From Chloroflexota bacterium (GTDB lineage: Bacteria > Chloroflexota > Anaerolineae > Anaerolineales > Anaerolineaceae): a stretch of 64,000 nucleotides of DNA. Positions 17,166 to 25,976 of the stretch are shown one piece after another. Within the stretch, counting starts at the first letter, position 1; every line of letters starts with the position of its first letter. The translations under genes and the position numbers were made by a program. The stretch lies in the NCBI GenBank assembly GCA_004347695.1, contig SLTK01000007.1, positions 784,823 to 848,822 on the forward strand, written 5' to 3'. Below the pieces are notes generated by a model that worked only from the letters and a program-made list of their open reading frames with translations, was not told the origin of the DNA and ran no database searches.

Positions 17166-18728
17166 ATGGCTCAGGATCCAGCTCAATCATCGCTAGAATT
17201 ACTGCTCAACATCAGCCGCGAACTTTCCGCCAGCCTGGATTTATCCCGGGTGCTGGAACGTGTTCTATTTTTATCCACCGAGTCGATCGGCGCAGAACGA
17301 GGGGCGCTGATTGCCTTAAATCCCGCAGGACAGCCGGTTGAAGCTGCCATTGTCGTCAAAGACCAGTTGTATCACCCGTCGACCGACGAAATGGCTGAAA
17401 TTCTCGATCATGGGCTGGCTGGCTGGGTGTTGGCCAAACGGCAATCCGCATTGGTCAGCGATACCTCACAGGATGCGCGCTGGATGCGCCGGCCGGACGA
17501 TGACCTGCGCGCCAGCGGGTCCAAATCGGCGGTATGCGTACCGCTGCTGGTCCTCGATCAGTTGACCGGAGTGCTGACCCTGGTGCACGCTCAACCGAAT
17601 TTCTTTACTGCGCAGCATCTGGATCTGGCTCAAGCCATCGCCGGGCTGGCGGCCATGGCGGTGCGCAATGCGCACCTGTATGCGTCCGAGCAGGAAGCCC
17701 GGCAGCGTTATCGTGAATTATTTGAAGACAGCATCGACCCGATCCTGCTATCCGATTGGAATGGACGCATTCTGGCGGCCAACCGCCAGGCGGCCCGCAG
17801 CCTGGGCCGCGAACCGGACCAGCTCGCTGGGTTGTCGATGTTGGATTTGCACGCCGCTGCGCTGGAGCGCCTGGGGCCTGATTTTGCGGCACTGAAAAAT
17901 GGCGGCACTGTTTCCTATGAATCCAGCCTGCATGGCCTGGATGGCGCCACTATGCCAATCGAAGTACACGTTCGGCAGGTTCAGTTGGGCGTCGAAACCG
18001 TCTTGCAGTGGTTTCTGCGCGATATCCGCGAACGCAAGCAGTTGGATACGCTGCGGGATGACCTGATGGCCATGATCTACCACGACCTGCGCTCGCCGCT
18101 GGCCAACATCATTTCCAGCCTGGACCTGCTCAGTACCTTGCTGCCGGCGGAACAGGATGACTCCATTGCTACGGTCTTCCAGATTGCTTCCCGTTCCACC
18201 GACCGCCTTCAGCGGCTAATCAGTTCTCTGCTGGACATCTACCGGTTGGAATCTGGTCAGGCAATCGTGCGCAAGGAGGATGTGGATTGTGCGCAATTGG
18301 TGCGGGACAGCGTGGAAGTGGTCAAGTTGCTGGCTGAGAGCAAAAACCAGACGCTCACCCTTGCCCAGGTCGGGAACGGGCCGGTCATCCATGGCGATTA
18401 CGATATGATCCGCCGGGTTTTTATCAACCTGCTCGAAAATGCGATCAAATTTACGCCCAACGGCGGGGCGATCGAAGCCGGGCTGGCCGAACAGGCTGGT
18501 TCAGCCCGCTTCTGGGTTCAAGATACCGGCCCTGGTATCCCGGAAGAGTCCCATGAGGTAATTTTTGAACGCTACAGCCGCCTGCAAACCGACCGCTACC
18601 CCAAAGGGATTGGACTGGGACTGGCATTCTGCCGGCTGGCAGTGCAGGCGCATGGTGGTAAAATCTGGGTAGAAAGTTCAGCAGGCGCGGGCAGCCGCTT
18701 CGTCTTTACCCTGCCGGCCGGCGCATAA
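17166..18728 (+). CDS. Sensor histidine kinase, GAF-PAS-HisKA-HATPase, soluble
   Basis: A 520-residue kinase without membrane segments. Residues about 10-175 form a GAF domain (ESIGAERGALIAL..., VCVPLLVLDQLTGVLTLV), about 180-290 a PAS domain (YRELFEDSIDPILLSD, MLDLHAAALERL), then HisKA with the phospho-acceptor His306 in YHDLRSPLANI, and a HATPase domain with N-box NLLENAIKFTPNGG, G1 DTGPGIP and G2 GIGLGLAF. It should sense a cytoplasmic signal and phosphorylate an unknown regulator; no response regulator gene is adjacent. Start ATG 17166 is preceded by GGGGA. First gene of a four-gene series with short gaps. Confidence 0.93.
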   Translation: MAQDPAQSSLELLLNISRELSASLDLSRVLERVLFLSTESIGAERGALIALNPAGQPVEAAIVVKDQLYHPSTDEMAEILDHGLAGWVLAKRQSALVSDTSQDARWMRRPDDDLRASGSKSAVCVPLLVLDQLTGVLTLVHAQPNFFTAQHLDLAQAIAGLAAMAVRNAHLYASEQEARQRYRELFEDSIDPILLSDWNGRILAANRQAARSLGREPDQLAGLSMLDLHAAALERLGPDFAALKNGGTVSYESSLHGLDGATMPIEVHVRQVQLGVETVLQWFLRDIRERKQLDTLRDDLMAMIYHDLRSPLANIISSLDLLSTLLPAEQDDSIATVFQIASRSTDRLQRLISSLLDIYRLESGQAIVRKEDVDCAQLVRDSVEVVKLLAESKNQTLTLAQVGNGPVIHGDYDMIRRVFINLLENAIKFTPNGGAIEAGLAEQAGSARFWVQDTGPGIPEESHEVIFERYSRLQTDRYPKGIGLGLAFCRLAVQAHGGKIWVESSAGAGSRFVFTLPAGA

Positions 18729-18763
18729 GCCGCTTTCCAATATCCCTGCAGCAAGGACAAATT

Positions 18764-19621
18764 ATGCAAGAAATTTCCGAGCATGTGTTCATCGAACGCA
18801 GTTATCCTGGTGTCACGCTGGGTGCAATCAATTGGCCGCATGGGCTGATTCTTATTGACGCCCCCTTCCGCGCCGAGGACTGCCGCGCCTGGCGTACCAG
18901 TTTGTTAAACCTGGGCGGCGGAGTGGACCGGTTACTGGTCAACCTGGATGCACACGTGGATCGTACTCTGGGCGCGCGGGCAATGGAATGCACAATCGCC
19001 GGGCATGAGCGAATGGCCGAAGTCTTCCGCAACCGTCCGGTGACTTTCAAGACTCAGGGCCCAGAGACCGGCGCTGAATGGGAAATGTACAACGGCCTGG
19101 GCAGCATTCGCTGGGCGCCCCCCGAGATCACCTTTAACACCAGCATGCAAATCCACGGGAGCGATTCACAACTTGTATTGGAATCCCATCCTGGCCCGGC
19201 CAGTGGCGCCATCTGGGCAGTTCTGCCCGGGCACAACCTGGCTTTCATCGGGGACGCGGTCGTGTTTGGCCAACCGCCTTTCCTGGCTGCCGCCGATTTG
19301 TCTGCCTGGTTAACCACCCTGGAAGTGCTGAGTTCGCCAACTTATCAAAACTATCTGCTGGTCAATGGACGGAACGGATTGGTCACGCAGAAACATGTGC
19401 ATCAAATGCGCGATTTTCTTAAGGAAACGCAGGCCATGCTCAAGGAATTGTCTGATTCACGCGCGAATGCGTCCGATACAGCCGCATTGGTTCCGGTTTT
19501 GTTGAAATTCTTTGAATTTACTGCCGATCGTTCCGAACAATATACCAACCGGCTTAAATGGGGGTTGGCCCAGTGTTTCACCCGCAATTTCCGCTCTGCC
19601 GGCGAAACGATCGAAGAATAA
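18764..19621 (+). CDS. Metallo-beta-lactamase-fold protein with degenerate metal site
   Basis: A 285-residue protein with the MBL-fold order of strands: HVFIERSYPGVTLGAINWPHGLILIDAPF at the start, then a segment VNLDAHVDRTLGA where active relatives have HxHxDH, then GHNLAFIGDAVVFG where others have the GHTPG and D metal ligands. Only one His of the first motif is kept, so a normal binuclear zinc site is unlikely. The C-terminal 100 residues are helical. It could be a binding or regulatory member of the fold. It follows the histidine kinase by 35 bp. Confidence 0.75.
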   Translation: MQEISEHVFIERSYPGVTLGAINWPHGLILIDAPFRAEDCRAWRTSLLNLGGGVDRLLVNLDAHVDRTLGARAMECTIAGHERMAEVFRNRPVTFKTQGPETGAEWEMYNGLGSIRWAPPEITFNTSMQIHGSDSQLVLESHPGPASGAIWAVLPGHNLAFIGDAVVFGQPPFLAAADLSAWLTTLEVLSSPTYQNYLLVNGRNGLVTQKHVHQMRDFLKETQAMLKELSDSRANASDTAALVPVLLKFFEFTADRSEQYTNRLKWGLAQCFTRNFRSAGETIEE

Positions 19622-19639
19622 AGCCAAAAGGAACAACCC

Positions 19640-20716
19640 ATGCCGTCATCTCCGTATGCCCCTCTCGTTGAAGTCACCCGCGGCCCGGTGGTCGAATCGG
19701 TTCATTCAGGTGCGCTGGCCGTAGTGGATGTGCAGGGTAAATTGATTGCCAGCGTTGGCGATCCCAATCTGGTCACTTACTTGCGCTCCTCGTCCAAACC
19801 GCTTCAGGTGCTGCCGTTGTTGGAACGGGGAGGTGTGCAGGCGTTTAACTTGAGCGATAAAGAAATTGCGCTGATGTGCGCCTCGCACTCGGGCACGGAT
19901 GAGCATTATGCTACGGTGACCGCGCTGCAGGCCAAGATTGGGATCAGCGAGGGCGACCTGCTGTGCGGCATCCATGCGCCCACCCACGCCGCTACGGCGG
20001 AAGCCATGCGTCAGCGCGGCGAGGACTTCACCGCTAATCGCCACAATTGCTCCGGCAAACACACCGGTTTTTTAGCCCATGCGGTGCTGCGCAGTGAAAC
20101 CAAGAAAGATTACATCAACCCGAACCATCCCATCCAGCAAACCATTACTCAGACCTTTGCCGAGATGATCGAGTTCCCACGCGAAAAAATAGCCATTGGC
20201 GTGGACGGCTGCTCGGCGCCGGTTTTTGCTGTCCCGCTTTTCAACGCTGCGCTGGGTTTTGCCCGCCTTTGCGACCCAATCGGACTGGCGCCTGCCCGGG
20301 CTGATGCCTGCCAGGCGGTTACCCGCGCCATGGCTGCATATCCGTTTATGGTGGCTGGACCGGAGCGCTTCGACACCCTTGCCATGGAAATTGGCGGAGG
20401 GCATTTCATCTGTAAGGGCGGCGCTGAGGGCTACCAGGCAATTGGCATTCTCCCAGGTGCGCTGGGCCCGGGAAGCCCGGCGCTAGGCATCACTTATAAG
20501 GTCGCGGATGGCGACGTGAACGGGCGTGCGCGTCCGGTGATTGGGGTCGAAATTCTACGCCAGCTTGGATTGATAACCGCGGCGGACATTACCGGTCCGC
20601 TGGCGCATCTGGCCGCCCGCCCGGTGACGAACTGGCGCGAAATTAAGGTGGGCGAAATGCGCCCCGTATTCCACCTGGATTGGTCGGCCCTCAGCGCGTG
20701 GGGGCGAAGGGCATGA
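19640..20716 (+). CDS. L-asparaginase, Rhizobium etli AnsA-type (asparaginase II family)
   Basis: A 358-residue protein of the PF06089 asparaginase family, unrelated to the E. coli AnsA/AnsB fold. Diagnostic segments are TYLRSSSKPLQ, CASHSGTDEHY, RHNCSGKHTGFLAHA and GVDGCSAPVFAVPL; the serine/lysine-rich active site (SSSKP; CSGKH) is complete. It hydrolyses asparagine to aspartate and ammonia. Start ATG 19640 has AAAGGAAC upstream. It is 18 bp after the MBL-fold gene, and its stop overlaps the endonuclease III start. Confidence 0.88.
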   Translation: MPSSPYAPLVEVTRGPVVESVHSGALAVVDVQGKLIASVGDPNLVTYLRSSSKPLQVLPLLERGGVQAFNLSDKEIALMCASHSGTDEHYATVTALQAKIGISEGDLLCGIHAPTHAATAEAMRQRGEDFTANRHNCSGKHTGFLAHAVLRSETKKDYINPNHPIQQTITQTFAEMIEFPREKIAIGVDGCSAPVFAVPLFNAALGFARLCDPIGLAPARADACQAVTRAMAAYPFMVAGPERFDTLAMEIGGGHFICKGGAEGYQAIGILPGALGPGSPALGITYKVADGDVNGRARPVIGVEILRQLGLITAADITGPLAHLAARPVTNWREIKVGEMRPVFHLDWSALSAWGRRA

Positions 20717-21408
20717 GCGATTCACCTGCCGTCGATTCCGGGGTGGCGGAGAAAGCGTTGCTTATCCACCGCCGCTTGATGGACATGTACGGTGCGCCAG
20801 AATGGCGTCTGCCGTTGACCGGCATCGACGAGCTGGTTTCAACCATCCTGTCGCAAAATACCAATGACCGTAACCGGGATGTGGCCTTTTTTGCACTCAA
20901 AAAGGCCTTTCCGGATTGGGAAGCAGTGCGCGACGCTGCCCCGCAGGCGGTGATCGAGGTTATTCGACCGGCCGGTCTGGCCAACCAGAAAGGCCCGCGC
21001 ATTCAGGCGGCGCTGCAGCAGATCAGCGCGGAGCGCGGCGCGCTCGACCTGACCTTTCTCAAAGATTGGCCGGCCGAGCAGGCACATGCGTGGTTGACCG
21101 CTTTCAAGGGCGTTGGCCCAAAGACAGCCGCCATCGTTTTGCAATTTGCACTGGGGATTCCGGCTTTCCCGGTGGACACGCATATTTACCGGGTCAGCGG
21201 GCGGCTTGGACTGCGTCCCCCGAAGATGACGGTGGAGCAGGCGCATGTGCATCTGGCGAAATTATTCCCGCCGGAAGCGTACGGGCCGGCCCATCTCAAC
21301 CTGATCCGCTTGGGGCGCGAGATTTGCCACGCGCGCAAACCCAATTGCCCGGTTTGCCCGCTGCAGGATGTATGCGATTATTTTAGGGATGTAATTTCCG
21401 CGCCTTGA
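20713..21408 (+). CDS. nth: Endonuclease III-type DNA glycosylase
   Basis: A 231-residue base-excision repair enzyme that removes oxidised pyrimidines and nicks the abasic site. It contains the helix-hairpin-helix with catalytic Lys (FKGVGPKTAAIVL), the catalytic Asp in PVDTHIYRVSGRLG and a C-terminal 4Fe-4S cluster, C-x6-C-x2-C-x5-C (CHARKPNCPVCPLQDVC). The ATG at 20713 overlaps the asparaginase stop (ATGA) and has GAAGG upstream, so translation is coupled. Assignment of catalytic residues follows the established HhH-GPD family. Confidence 0.92.
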   Translation: MSDSPAVDSGVAEKALLIHRRLMDMYGAPEWRLPLTGIDELVSTILSQNTNDRNRDVAFFALKKAFPDWEAVRDAAPQAVIEVIRPAGLANQKGPRIQAALQQISAERGALDLTFLKDWPAEQAHAWLTAFKGVGPKTAAIVLQFALGIPAFPVDTHIYRVSGRLGLRPPKMTVEQAHVHLAKLFPPEAYGPAHLNLIRLGREICHARKPNCPVCPLQDVCDYFRDVISAP

Positions 21409-21590
21409 TCTAATAATTGTCTTCGGGACATTGGATGTCACCCTGCCCGCAGGACACTCTGTGAGTGAACGAAGTGAAGGGTCTACTGCCAGTCAGCGAG
21501 ATGTTTCGCTGCGTTGACTTACAGAGTGTACTGTGAACTGCAATTACCTTCGCACGATTAGGATACCAACTGGAGTCCCGGTTTATGTAG
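21409..21590. other. Gene-free interval with dispersed repeats
   Basis: No gene. It holds copies of short repeats (CCTGCCCGCAGGACAC, GTGAACGAAGTGAAGGG) like those near 5.3 and 63.2 kb, and ends at the MITE copy at 21591. Further gene-free sequence runs from 21706 to 21922 and includes the inverted pair GGGCAAGCTTTCAGCTTGCCC and AAACTGAAAGTTTG. Confidence 0.6.
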
Positions 21591-21705
21591 GGGCTGTCCC
21601 AAAAGCGGGCGGGCGTGGAAACCCGCCCCTACCTGTAGGGGATGGGTTCCACCCCATCCCGCATATGTGGTGGAATAAATGACAAATTAATTCTTTTGAG
21701 ACAGC
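21591..21705 (-). mobile_element. MITE copy 1 (terminal repeats GGGCTGTCYCAAAAG)
   Basis: A 115-bp element bounded by imperfect inverted repeats: GGGCTGTCCCAAAAG at the left and CTTTTGAGACAGCT at the right. Its reverse complement is nearly identical over the full length to the element at 23717-23833. No coding capacity. Ends of this type occur in several IS families, so a related transposase elsewhere in the genome may mobilise it. Confidence 0.8.
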
Positions 21706-21922
21706 TTCACGCAAACTGAAGGTTTGCGCTACATGCCGGTGCATCAACAGGCTCAACCAACGATACCCAGTTCTGTACTGGTCAAAGCACGACAGGCTCA
21801 TTCGCAGAATTATCTGTGCCCTGCAATTACCTTCGCACGATCAGGTTACCAACCGGAGTCCCGGTTTTATGTAGGGCAAGCTTTCAGCTTGCCCACGCAA
21901 ACTGAAAGTTTGCGCTACATGA

Positions 21923-22747
21923 CTACCGTAGCGCCAGCCCCACTGCGGAGCGGAAAGCCAGATAGGCTGCCGGCATATCCGGCGCAGTAAATTCCACCGT
22001 CCGGCCGTCCACGCGCACTGCACCGGGTATGATCACTGCGCTGTCCGCCATTTGCGTCGCCAGGAACTCCACCCGTACCGCAACCGGGCTTTTGATCTTC
22101 AGTGGGGGCGGGTACTTGCCCGCCATGAAGCTGCGCACCGCTCTTTCGGCGGTTTCGCGGATTACCTGGCGGGAGGCTTCCAGCGGCAGGCATTCCGCCG
22201 CCCAGCGGCTGGCAGCTTTTTTGACCTGAGCGGTTTCCACCCCGGCGACCCATTCGCGTGCCTCGGCGCAGACCGTCTGGTCGCCGGAGACCATTAAGGC
22301 GGGTACGTCAAAATGGCCGCATACACTGGCATTCAGGCCAAATTCACCCGTCAGCCGGCCGTTCAACCAGACATTGGCAACCCGCGCACTCGACCAGGTG
22401 TGATCCAAAATGGCATGGAGTGAACCGGCGCGGGCATGGTAACCGATAAAGAAGGCAGCATCGACGCCCGAATCGACCCCCTGCACCATGGAGAAGGGAG
22501 AGGGCGTGCCGCTGTTCAAATGGGCGCGCGGGTCGAGCTTTTCGATCAGGATATTGGAGCTGTTCCAATGGCCGTCTGCGACAAGAAACTCAGCGGCTCC
22601 CGCTGCGGCTGCCCCCTGAATGGCAGCGTTCACATCTTCGGTCATGATGGCGCGGAAGCGCTGGTACTCGGCGTGTGAAGGATCCACCTGGTCCCAATTG
22701 ACCACGCCTGAGATGCCTTCCATGTCGACGGCGATTAATAACTTCAT
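21923..22747 (-). CDS. M55 family D-aminopeptidase (DppA-like)
   Basis: A 274-residue enzyme of the DppA family, which cleaves D-Ala-type dipeptides with two zinc ions. The metal-binding motifs are all visible: VDMEGISGVVNWDQV at the N-terminus (Asp8, Glu10), DGHWNS (His near 60), FIGYHARAG and the GEFGLNA (Glu). In Bacillus, DppA forms a decameric tube and acts on D-amino acids from the cell wall. The start ATG 22747 has GGAGA upstream and gives the usual length; longer in-frame starts exist but are not supported. It is divergent from the alpha/beta hydrolase, and the pair is bracketed by the MITEs. Confidence 0.9.
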   Translation of the reverse strand: MKLLIAVDMEGISGVVNWDQVDPSHAEYQRFRAIMTEDVNAAIQGAAAAGAAEFLVADGHWNSSNILIEKLDPRAHLNSGTPSPFSMVQGVDSGVDAAFFIGYHARAGSLHAILDHTWSSARVANVWLNGRLTGEFGLNASVCGHFDVPALMVSGDQTVCAEAREWVAGVETAQVKKAASRWAAECLPLEASRQVIRETAERAVRSFMAGKYPPPLKIKSPVAVRVEFLATQMADSAVIIPGAVRVDGRTVEFTAPDMPAAYLAFRSAVGLALR

Positions 22748-22872
22748 GGTTGATTTCTCCGTTGTTCGTTTCAAGGTTGGGTTTAGTATACACCCGCCCC
22801 AGCCGCCAAAACAATTGACTTGCAGGGGTACACTGGGTACACTTTTATTAGTCCCTGTTCGAGGAGGCGCGG

Positions 22873-23712
22873 ATGCCGCAGCTTTTTTATGGGTCCATCA
22901 TGCGGGAGGGAGTCCGCATCCAATATTACCGCACCGGAGGCGAAAAACCGCCGCTCATTCTGTTGCATGGGTTGTCGGATAACGCTCTGTCGTGGAACCG
23001 CCTTCCGATGCTGCTGGAAGTGGAGTATGACGTGGTAATGGTAGATGCCCGCGGACACGGGCTTTCCGGATTGGATGAACTCGGCGCCGGTTTGGATGTT
23101 CAGGCCGATGATGTAGCAGCCCTCATCGAGCAATTGAATCTGGTGAAACCGGTGTTGATCGGGCATTCGATGGGCGCGGCGCTGGCAGGACTGGTGGCAG
23201 CCCGCCTGCCCAAAGTCATCCGCGGGGTGATCATGATCGACCCGCCCTGGCGTGACGAAGCGGAAATCATACCGTCGAATGGTAAAGAACGCCTGGATGA
23301 GGCTACCCGAGCCGGATTCTGGAAAGCTAAAGAAACCGATTTGCAAACCCTGATGGCCAGGGCAAAAGTCGAAAACCCGGGGTGGGACGAGAGCGAGTTT
23401 TCACAATGGGCCAAAGCCAGGCAGCAGTTCAACCCGGAGGCGCTCAATTCAGTCATGATCCGCGCCTTCCCCTGGAAGGAGATTGCACCGCGGCTGGCCT
23501 GCCCCGGTCTGTTGATTACCGGCGACCCGGAATACGGTGCCATTATCACCCCGATGCTGGCAGGCAAAATTGAACGTCTGTGGCGAAAGGGAAAGGTCAT
23601 TCATGTGCCGCGCGCCGGGCATAACATTCACCGCGACCAGTTTGCCTTTGTGATGCAGGCTGTCAGCACTTTTTTACGCAGTCTGGGAAAATGGTCGCCA
23701 AAGGGAAAATAA
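22873..23712 (+). CDS. Alpha/beta hydrolase
   Basis: A 279-residue hydrolase. It has the oxyanion region HGLSDNALSW, the motif DARGHGLSG, the nucleophile elbow GHSMG and the C-terminal catalytic His in RAGHNIHRDQ. The acid is probably an Asp in TGDPEYGA. The C-terminus (FAFVMQAVSTFLRSLG) fits the esterase/epoxide-hydrolase-like group. The substrate is not evident. Start ATG 22873 with GAGGAGG upstream. The gene ends 4 bp before the MITE copy 2. Confidence 0.85.
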   Translation: MPQLFYGSIMREGVRIQYYRTGGEKPPLILLHGLSDNALSWNRLPMLLEVEYDVVMVDARGHGLSGLDELGAGLDVQADDVAALIEQLNLVKPVLIGHSMGAALAGLVAARLPKVIRGVIMIDPPWRDEAEIIPSNGKERLDEATRAGFWKAKETDLQTLMARAKVENPGWDESEFSQWAKARQQFNPEALNSVMIRAFPWKEIAPRLACPGLLITGDPEYGAIITPMLAGKIERLWRKGKVIHVPRAGHNIHRDQFAFVMQAVSTFLRSLGKWSPKGK

Positions 23713-23716
23713 TAAA

Positions 23717-23833
23717 GGGCTGTCTCAAAAGAATAAATTTGTCATTTATTCCACCACATATACGGGATGGGGTGGAACCCATCCCCTACCTGTAGGGGCA
23801 GGTTTCCACGCCCGCCCGCTTTTGAGACAGCCC
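23717..23833 (+). mobile_element. MITE copy 2 (terminal repeats GGGCTGTCTCAAAAG)
   Basis: A 117-bp element with perfect 15-bp terminal inverted repeats (GGGCTGTCTCAAAAG at 23717-23731 and CTTTTGAGACAGCCC at 23819-23833). It is inverted relative to copy 1. Inside, GGGATGGGGTGGAACCC and GTAGGGG(C)AGGTTTCC repeats appear. It could also act as a terminator for the upstream gene because it folds into one long hairpin. Confidence 0.85.
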
Positions 23834-23929
23834 TTTTTCGTGTTATTTACGGCCGTGGCTTGACGTTTAAAGCTTCCATTGAACGGGAAGTATTCGCCTC
23901 GCTTCTACGGATTTTAACCTGCGAAACGG

Positions 23930-25360
23930 CTATGGCATATTATTGCTGTTGGCCCAGTCCGCGCCGACCACAACAGCAATGTCGTACTGGGCATTCGGAT
24001 CGTAGCGGTTGTACACCCGCGGATTTTCCAGCCCCATGACGCTCGATATATAACGCACTGTATACGGTTTGCCGCTGTAGATGAAAATGGTGGTGGCATC
24101 GTACAACTGGTCAGCATTGGTCTCGTCAACCACGTTCAAGTTTAGACTGCGCAGCCATTCAGCGGTGCGACTGGCCATACCTTCAGTGGTGGTACCGTTC
24201 TGCACCGAAATGCGCGCCTGTTCGGCCTGCATCAATTGCGCGTCATCCTGGCTGACTGCCGCAGGGCCCACCGCGCCGGCCGACGAAAAGATTTCATCGC
24301 GCAGCAGCCGGATTTCGTCCGGAATGGGGATCAGGATATCCTGTCCATCTGCCGAGAAGGCATTTTGTACCATGTCCGGCGAGATTACGGCCTGCTTGAT
24401 GTTTTCAGATGGAATTTGCTGCACCAGCCAGGCCAGTTTAATCACCTGGTCGAGCGTCATATTCGTACGTACACCAGCGGACAGTTCGCTAAACAGTACG
24501 GGCGCTTTGACCACCAGAGTTGGCAGCATTTTGAAATCCAGAATACGGTCACGTACGCCAATAATGACCTGTTGAGTGCGCTTGGCGCGGTCAAAATCGC
24601 CGCCGTCCGTTTTACGGTTACGGGCATAAGCCAGCGCATGGTCGCCAGGCAGAGTGTAGGTTCCGGGCTCCAGTTCCACCTTTTTGTTGGACCCGAGGAT
24701 GGCAATGGTCATGGGTTCTTCGACGGTAATTTTTACGCCATCGATTTCATCGATAAAACGCACGAAGGCATTGAAGTCGATCTGGGCGTAATAATTAATT
24801 GGCACACCCAGGAACTGCTTTACCGTCTCGACAGCCAGTCCAGGACCCCCGCCGGGTAGATTGTTGACTTCGCCAAGGAAGTAGGCGGTGTTGATTTTGG
24901 CATAATCATAACCGGGGATGTTAACCCATAAATCGCGTGGTATCGAAAGGATGCCGGCGCTATTGGTTAGCGGATCGAGCGTGAATAACAGCATCGTATC
25001 AGAGCGCGGCGGGTCGCCGGCTTCCCAATCCCGGTAGTCCAGCCCCATGACCAGCACAGTAACCCGGCTCTTGCCATCCCACGGGTCAGGGTTTGGACCG
25101 TCGGATTGTAGCTGCTGATCCATCGGGACGGTAGGAATGGTGTTGTTATTCGCTTCACCGTTGGATGCTTCCACCGGAATGCCTTCGATGTCGGTTGCGG
25201 TCCAGCTTTTGAAGAGGTCCCGTGCGATGGAGAAGGCCACGATAGCGGTGATTACTGCCAGAACGGCAAACGCTCCTAGAACGATGATGGTTGTGCGGTC
25301 AAATTTGCCGCGTTTTTTGGCCATTGGTAAACGACGATTTTCCATATGTGTTTCTTGCAT
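23930..25360 (-). CDS. LytR-CpsA-Psr (LCP) family glycopolymer ligase
   Basis: A 476-residue protein: short cytoplasmic N-terminus (KKRGKFD), one membrane helix (about residues 20-45), a linker, the LCP domain (about 100-330) and a LytR_C domain (about 390-470). The LCP motifs are PRSDTMLLFTLD, SIPRDLWVNIPGYDYAKIN, and the Arg-rich YARNRKTDGGDFDRAKRTQQVI. The arginines bind the polyprenyl pyrophosphate of the glycan donor. The enzyme attaches wall glycopolymers to peptidoglycan outside the membrane. Which of three in-frame ATGs is used (25360, 25345 or 25324) is not decided. Confidence 0.9.
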   Translation of the reverse strand: MQETHMENRRLPMAKKRGKFDRTTIIVLGAFAVLAVITAIVAFSIARDLFKSWTATDIEGIPVEASNGEANNNTIPTVPMDQQLQSDGPNPDPWDGKSRVTVLVMGLDYRDWEAGDPPRSDTMLLFTLDPLTNSAGILSIPRDLWVNIPGYDYAKINTAYFLGEVNNLPGGGPGLAVETVKQFLGVPINYYAQIDFNAFVRFIDEIDGVKITVEEPMTIAILGSNKKVELEPGTYTLPGDHALAYARNRKTDGGDFDRAKRTQQVIIGVRDRILDFKMLPTLVVKAPVLFSELSAGVRTNMTLDQVIKLAWLVQQIPSENIKQAVISPDMVQNAFSADGQDILIPIPDEIRLLRDEIFSSAGAVGPAAVSQDDAQLMQAEQARISVQNGTTTEGMASRTAEWLRSLNLNVVDETNADQLYDATTIFIYSGKPYTVRYISSVMGLENPRVYNRYDPNAQYDIAVVVGADWANSNNMP

Positions 25361-25434
25361 GCTCCAGCGTTAAGTCTGCAACGCGAGGTTGCAAGATCAA
25401 TACCAACCGAATTTAATTCGTATATTATAAATCA

Positions 25435-25656
25435 CTATTGAACGGGTGGGGGTGGAACCGGCAGCGCATCGACCGCGGTCTTCACCCACTTATCGCCTTC
25501 TTCGATCAGCATCACCGGGATGTCCTCGACAATCGGGTACTTTCGCCCGCAATCGCGGCACACCAACCAGGATTCTTTGACCAGGTCCAGCAGACCTTCT
25601 TTTTCGCGCACGCAGTTTGGACAGCGTAAGATTTCGAGCAAATCCGGATTGACCAT
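25435..25656 (-). CDS. Trm112-like zinc-ribbon protein (UPF0434)
   Basis: A 73-residue protein starting MVNPDLLEILRCPNC and carrying a zinc ribbon (Cys12, Cys15, Cys33, Cys36) with the CRDCGRKYPI and EDIPVML segments typical of bacterial Trm112-like proteins. In eukaryotes Trm112 activates methyltransferases; the bacterial role is not established. The start ATG 25656 has GGGAG upstream. The C-terminus is Pro-rich. Confidence 0.88.
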   Translation of the reverse strand: MVNPDLLEILRCPNCVREKEGLLDLVKESWLVCRDCGRKYPIVEDIPVMLIEEGDKWVKTAVDALPVPPPPVQ

Positions 25657-25739
25657 TGCAACTCCCAGTGGACATATTTATACGCCTTTTATTTTACCAC
25701 GAGCTAAAAATCAGATTTTCGTGCGTGCGCCGGTGGCAA

Positions 25740-25910
25740 CTGGTTCATATAATGATGATTTGGGGTATTTTGAAAGACGGAGAGCTGGAACGCGCCGCCG
25801 CCTGGGCTTGAGAATTCGTCAAAGGGCTATAAGGACACATTGCACACGCCCGATTAATTGTGGGGTAAGCTTCAGCTTGCCCGGCGGCCGAAAGGCCGCC
25901 TTTTTTATTG
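25740..25910 (+). other. Candidate transcribed region ending at a strong terminator
   Basis: TATAAT at 25748-25753 is followed, about 150 bp on, by a perfect GGCGGCC-GAAA-GGCCGCC hairpin and a T run (25883-25907). No gene of normal length fits between. An 18-19 codon frame from the ATG pair at 25752/25755 ends in TGA. The -35 region is poor. It might be a small RNA or the remains of a gene; unrecognised. Confidence 0.35.
25883..25908 (+). terminator. Strong hairpin terminator
   Basis: A 7-bp GC stem with a GAAA loop is followed by TTTTTTATT. It faces the plus strand and therefore cannot serve the flanking minus-strand gene. Confidence 0.75.
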
Positions 25911-25976
25911 CGCGCTGAACCCGGCAATCTTATCTAATCCCAAATGGGTTGAGTGGCGCAAACGGGACGTTTGCGT

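Noticed and set aside
25752..25811. A 19-20 codon peptide frame (ATG 25752 or 25755 to TGA)
   Set aside because: Too short, with no good ribosome-binding site; kept only as part of the uncertain transcribed region.
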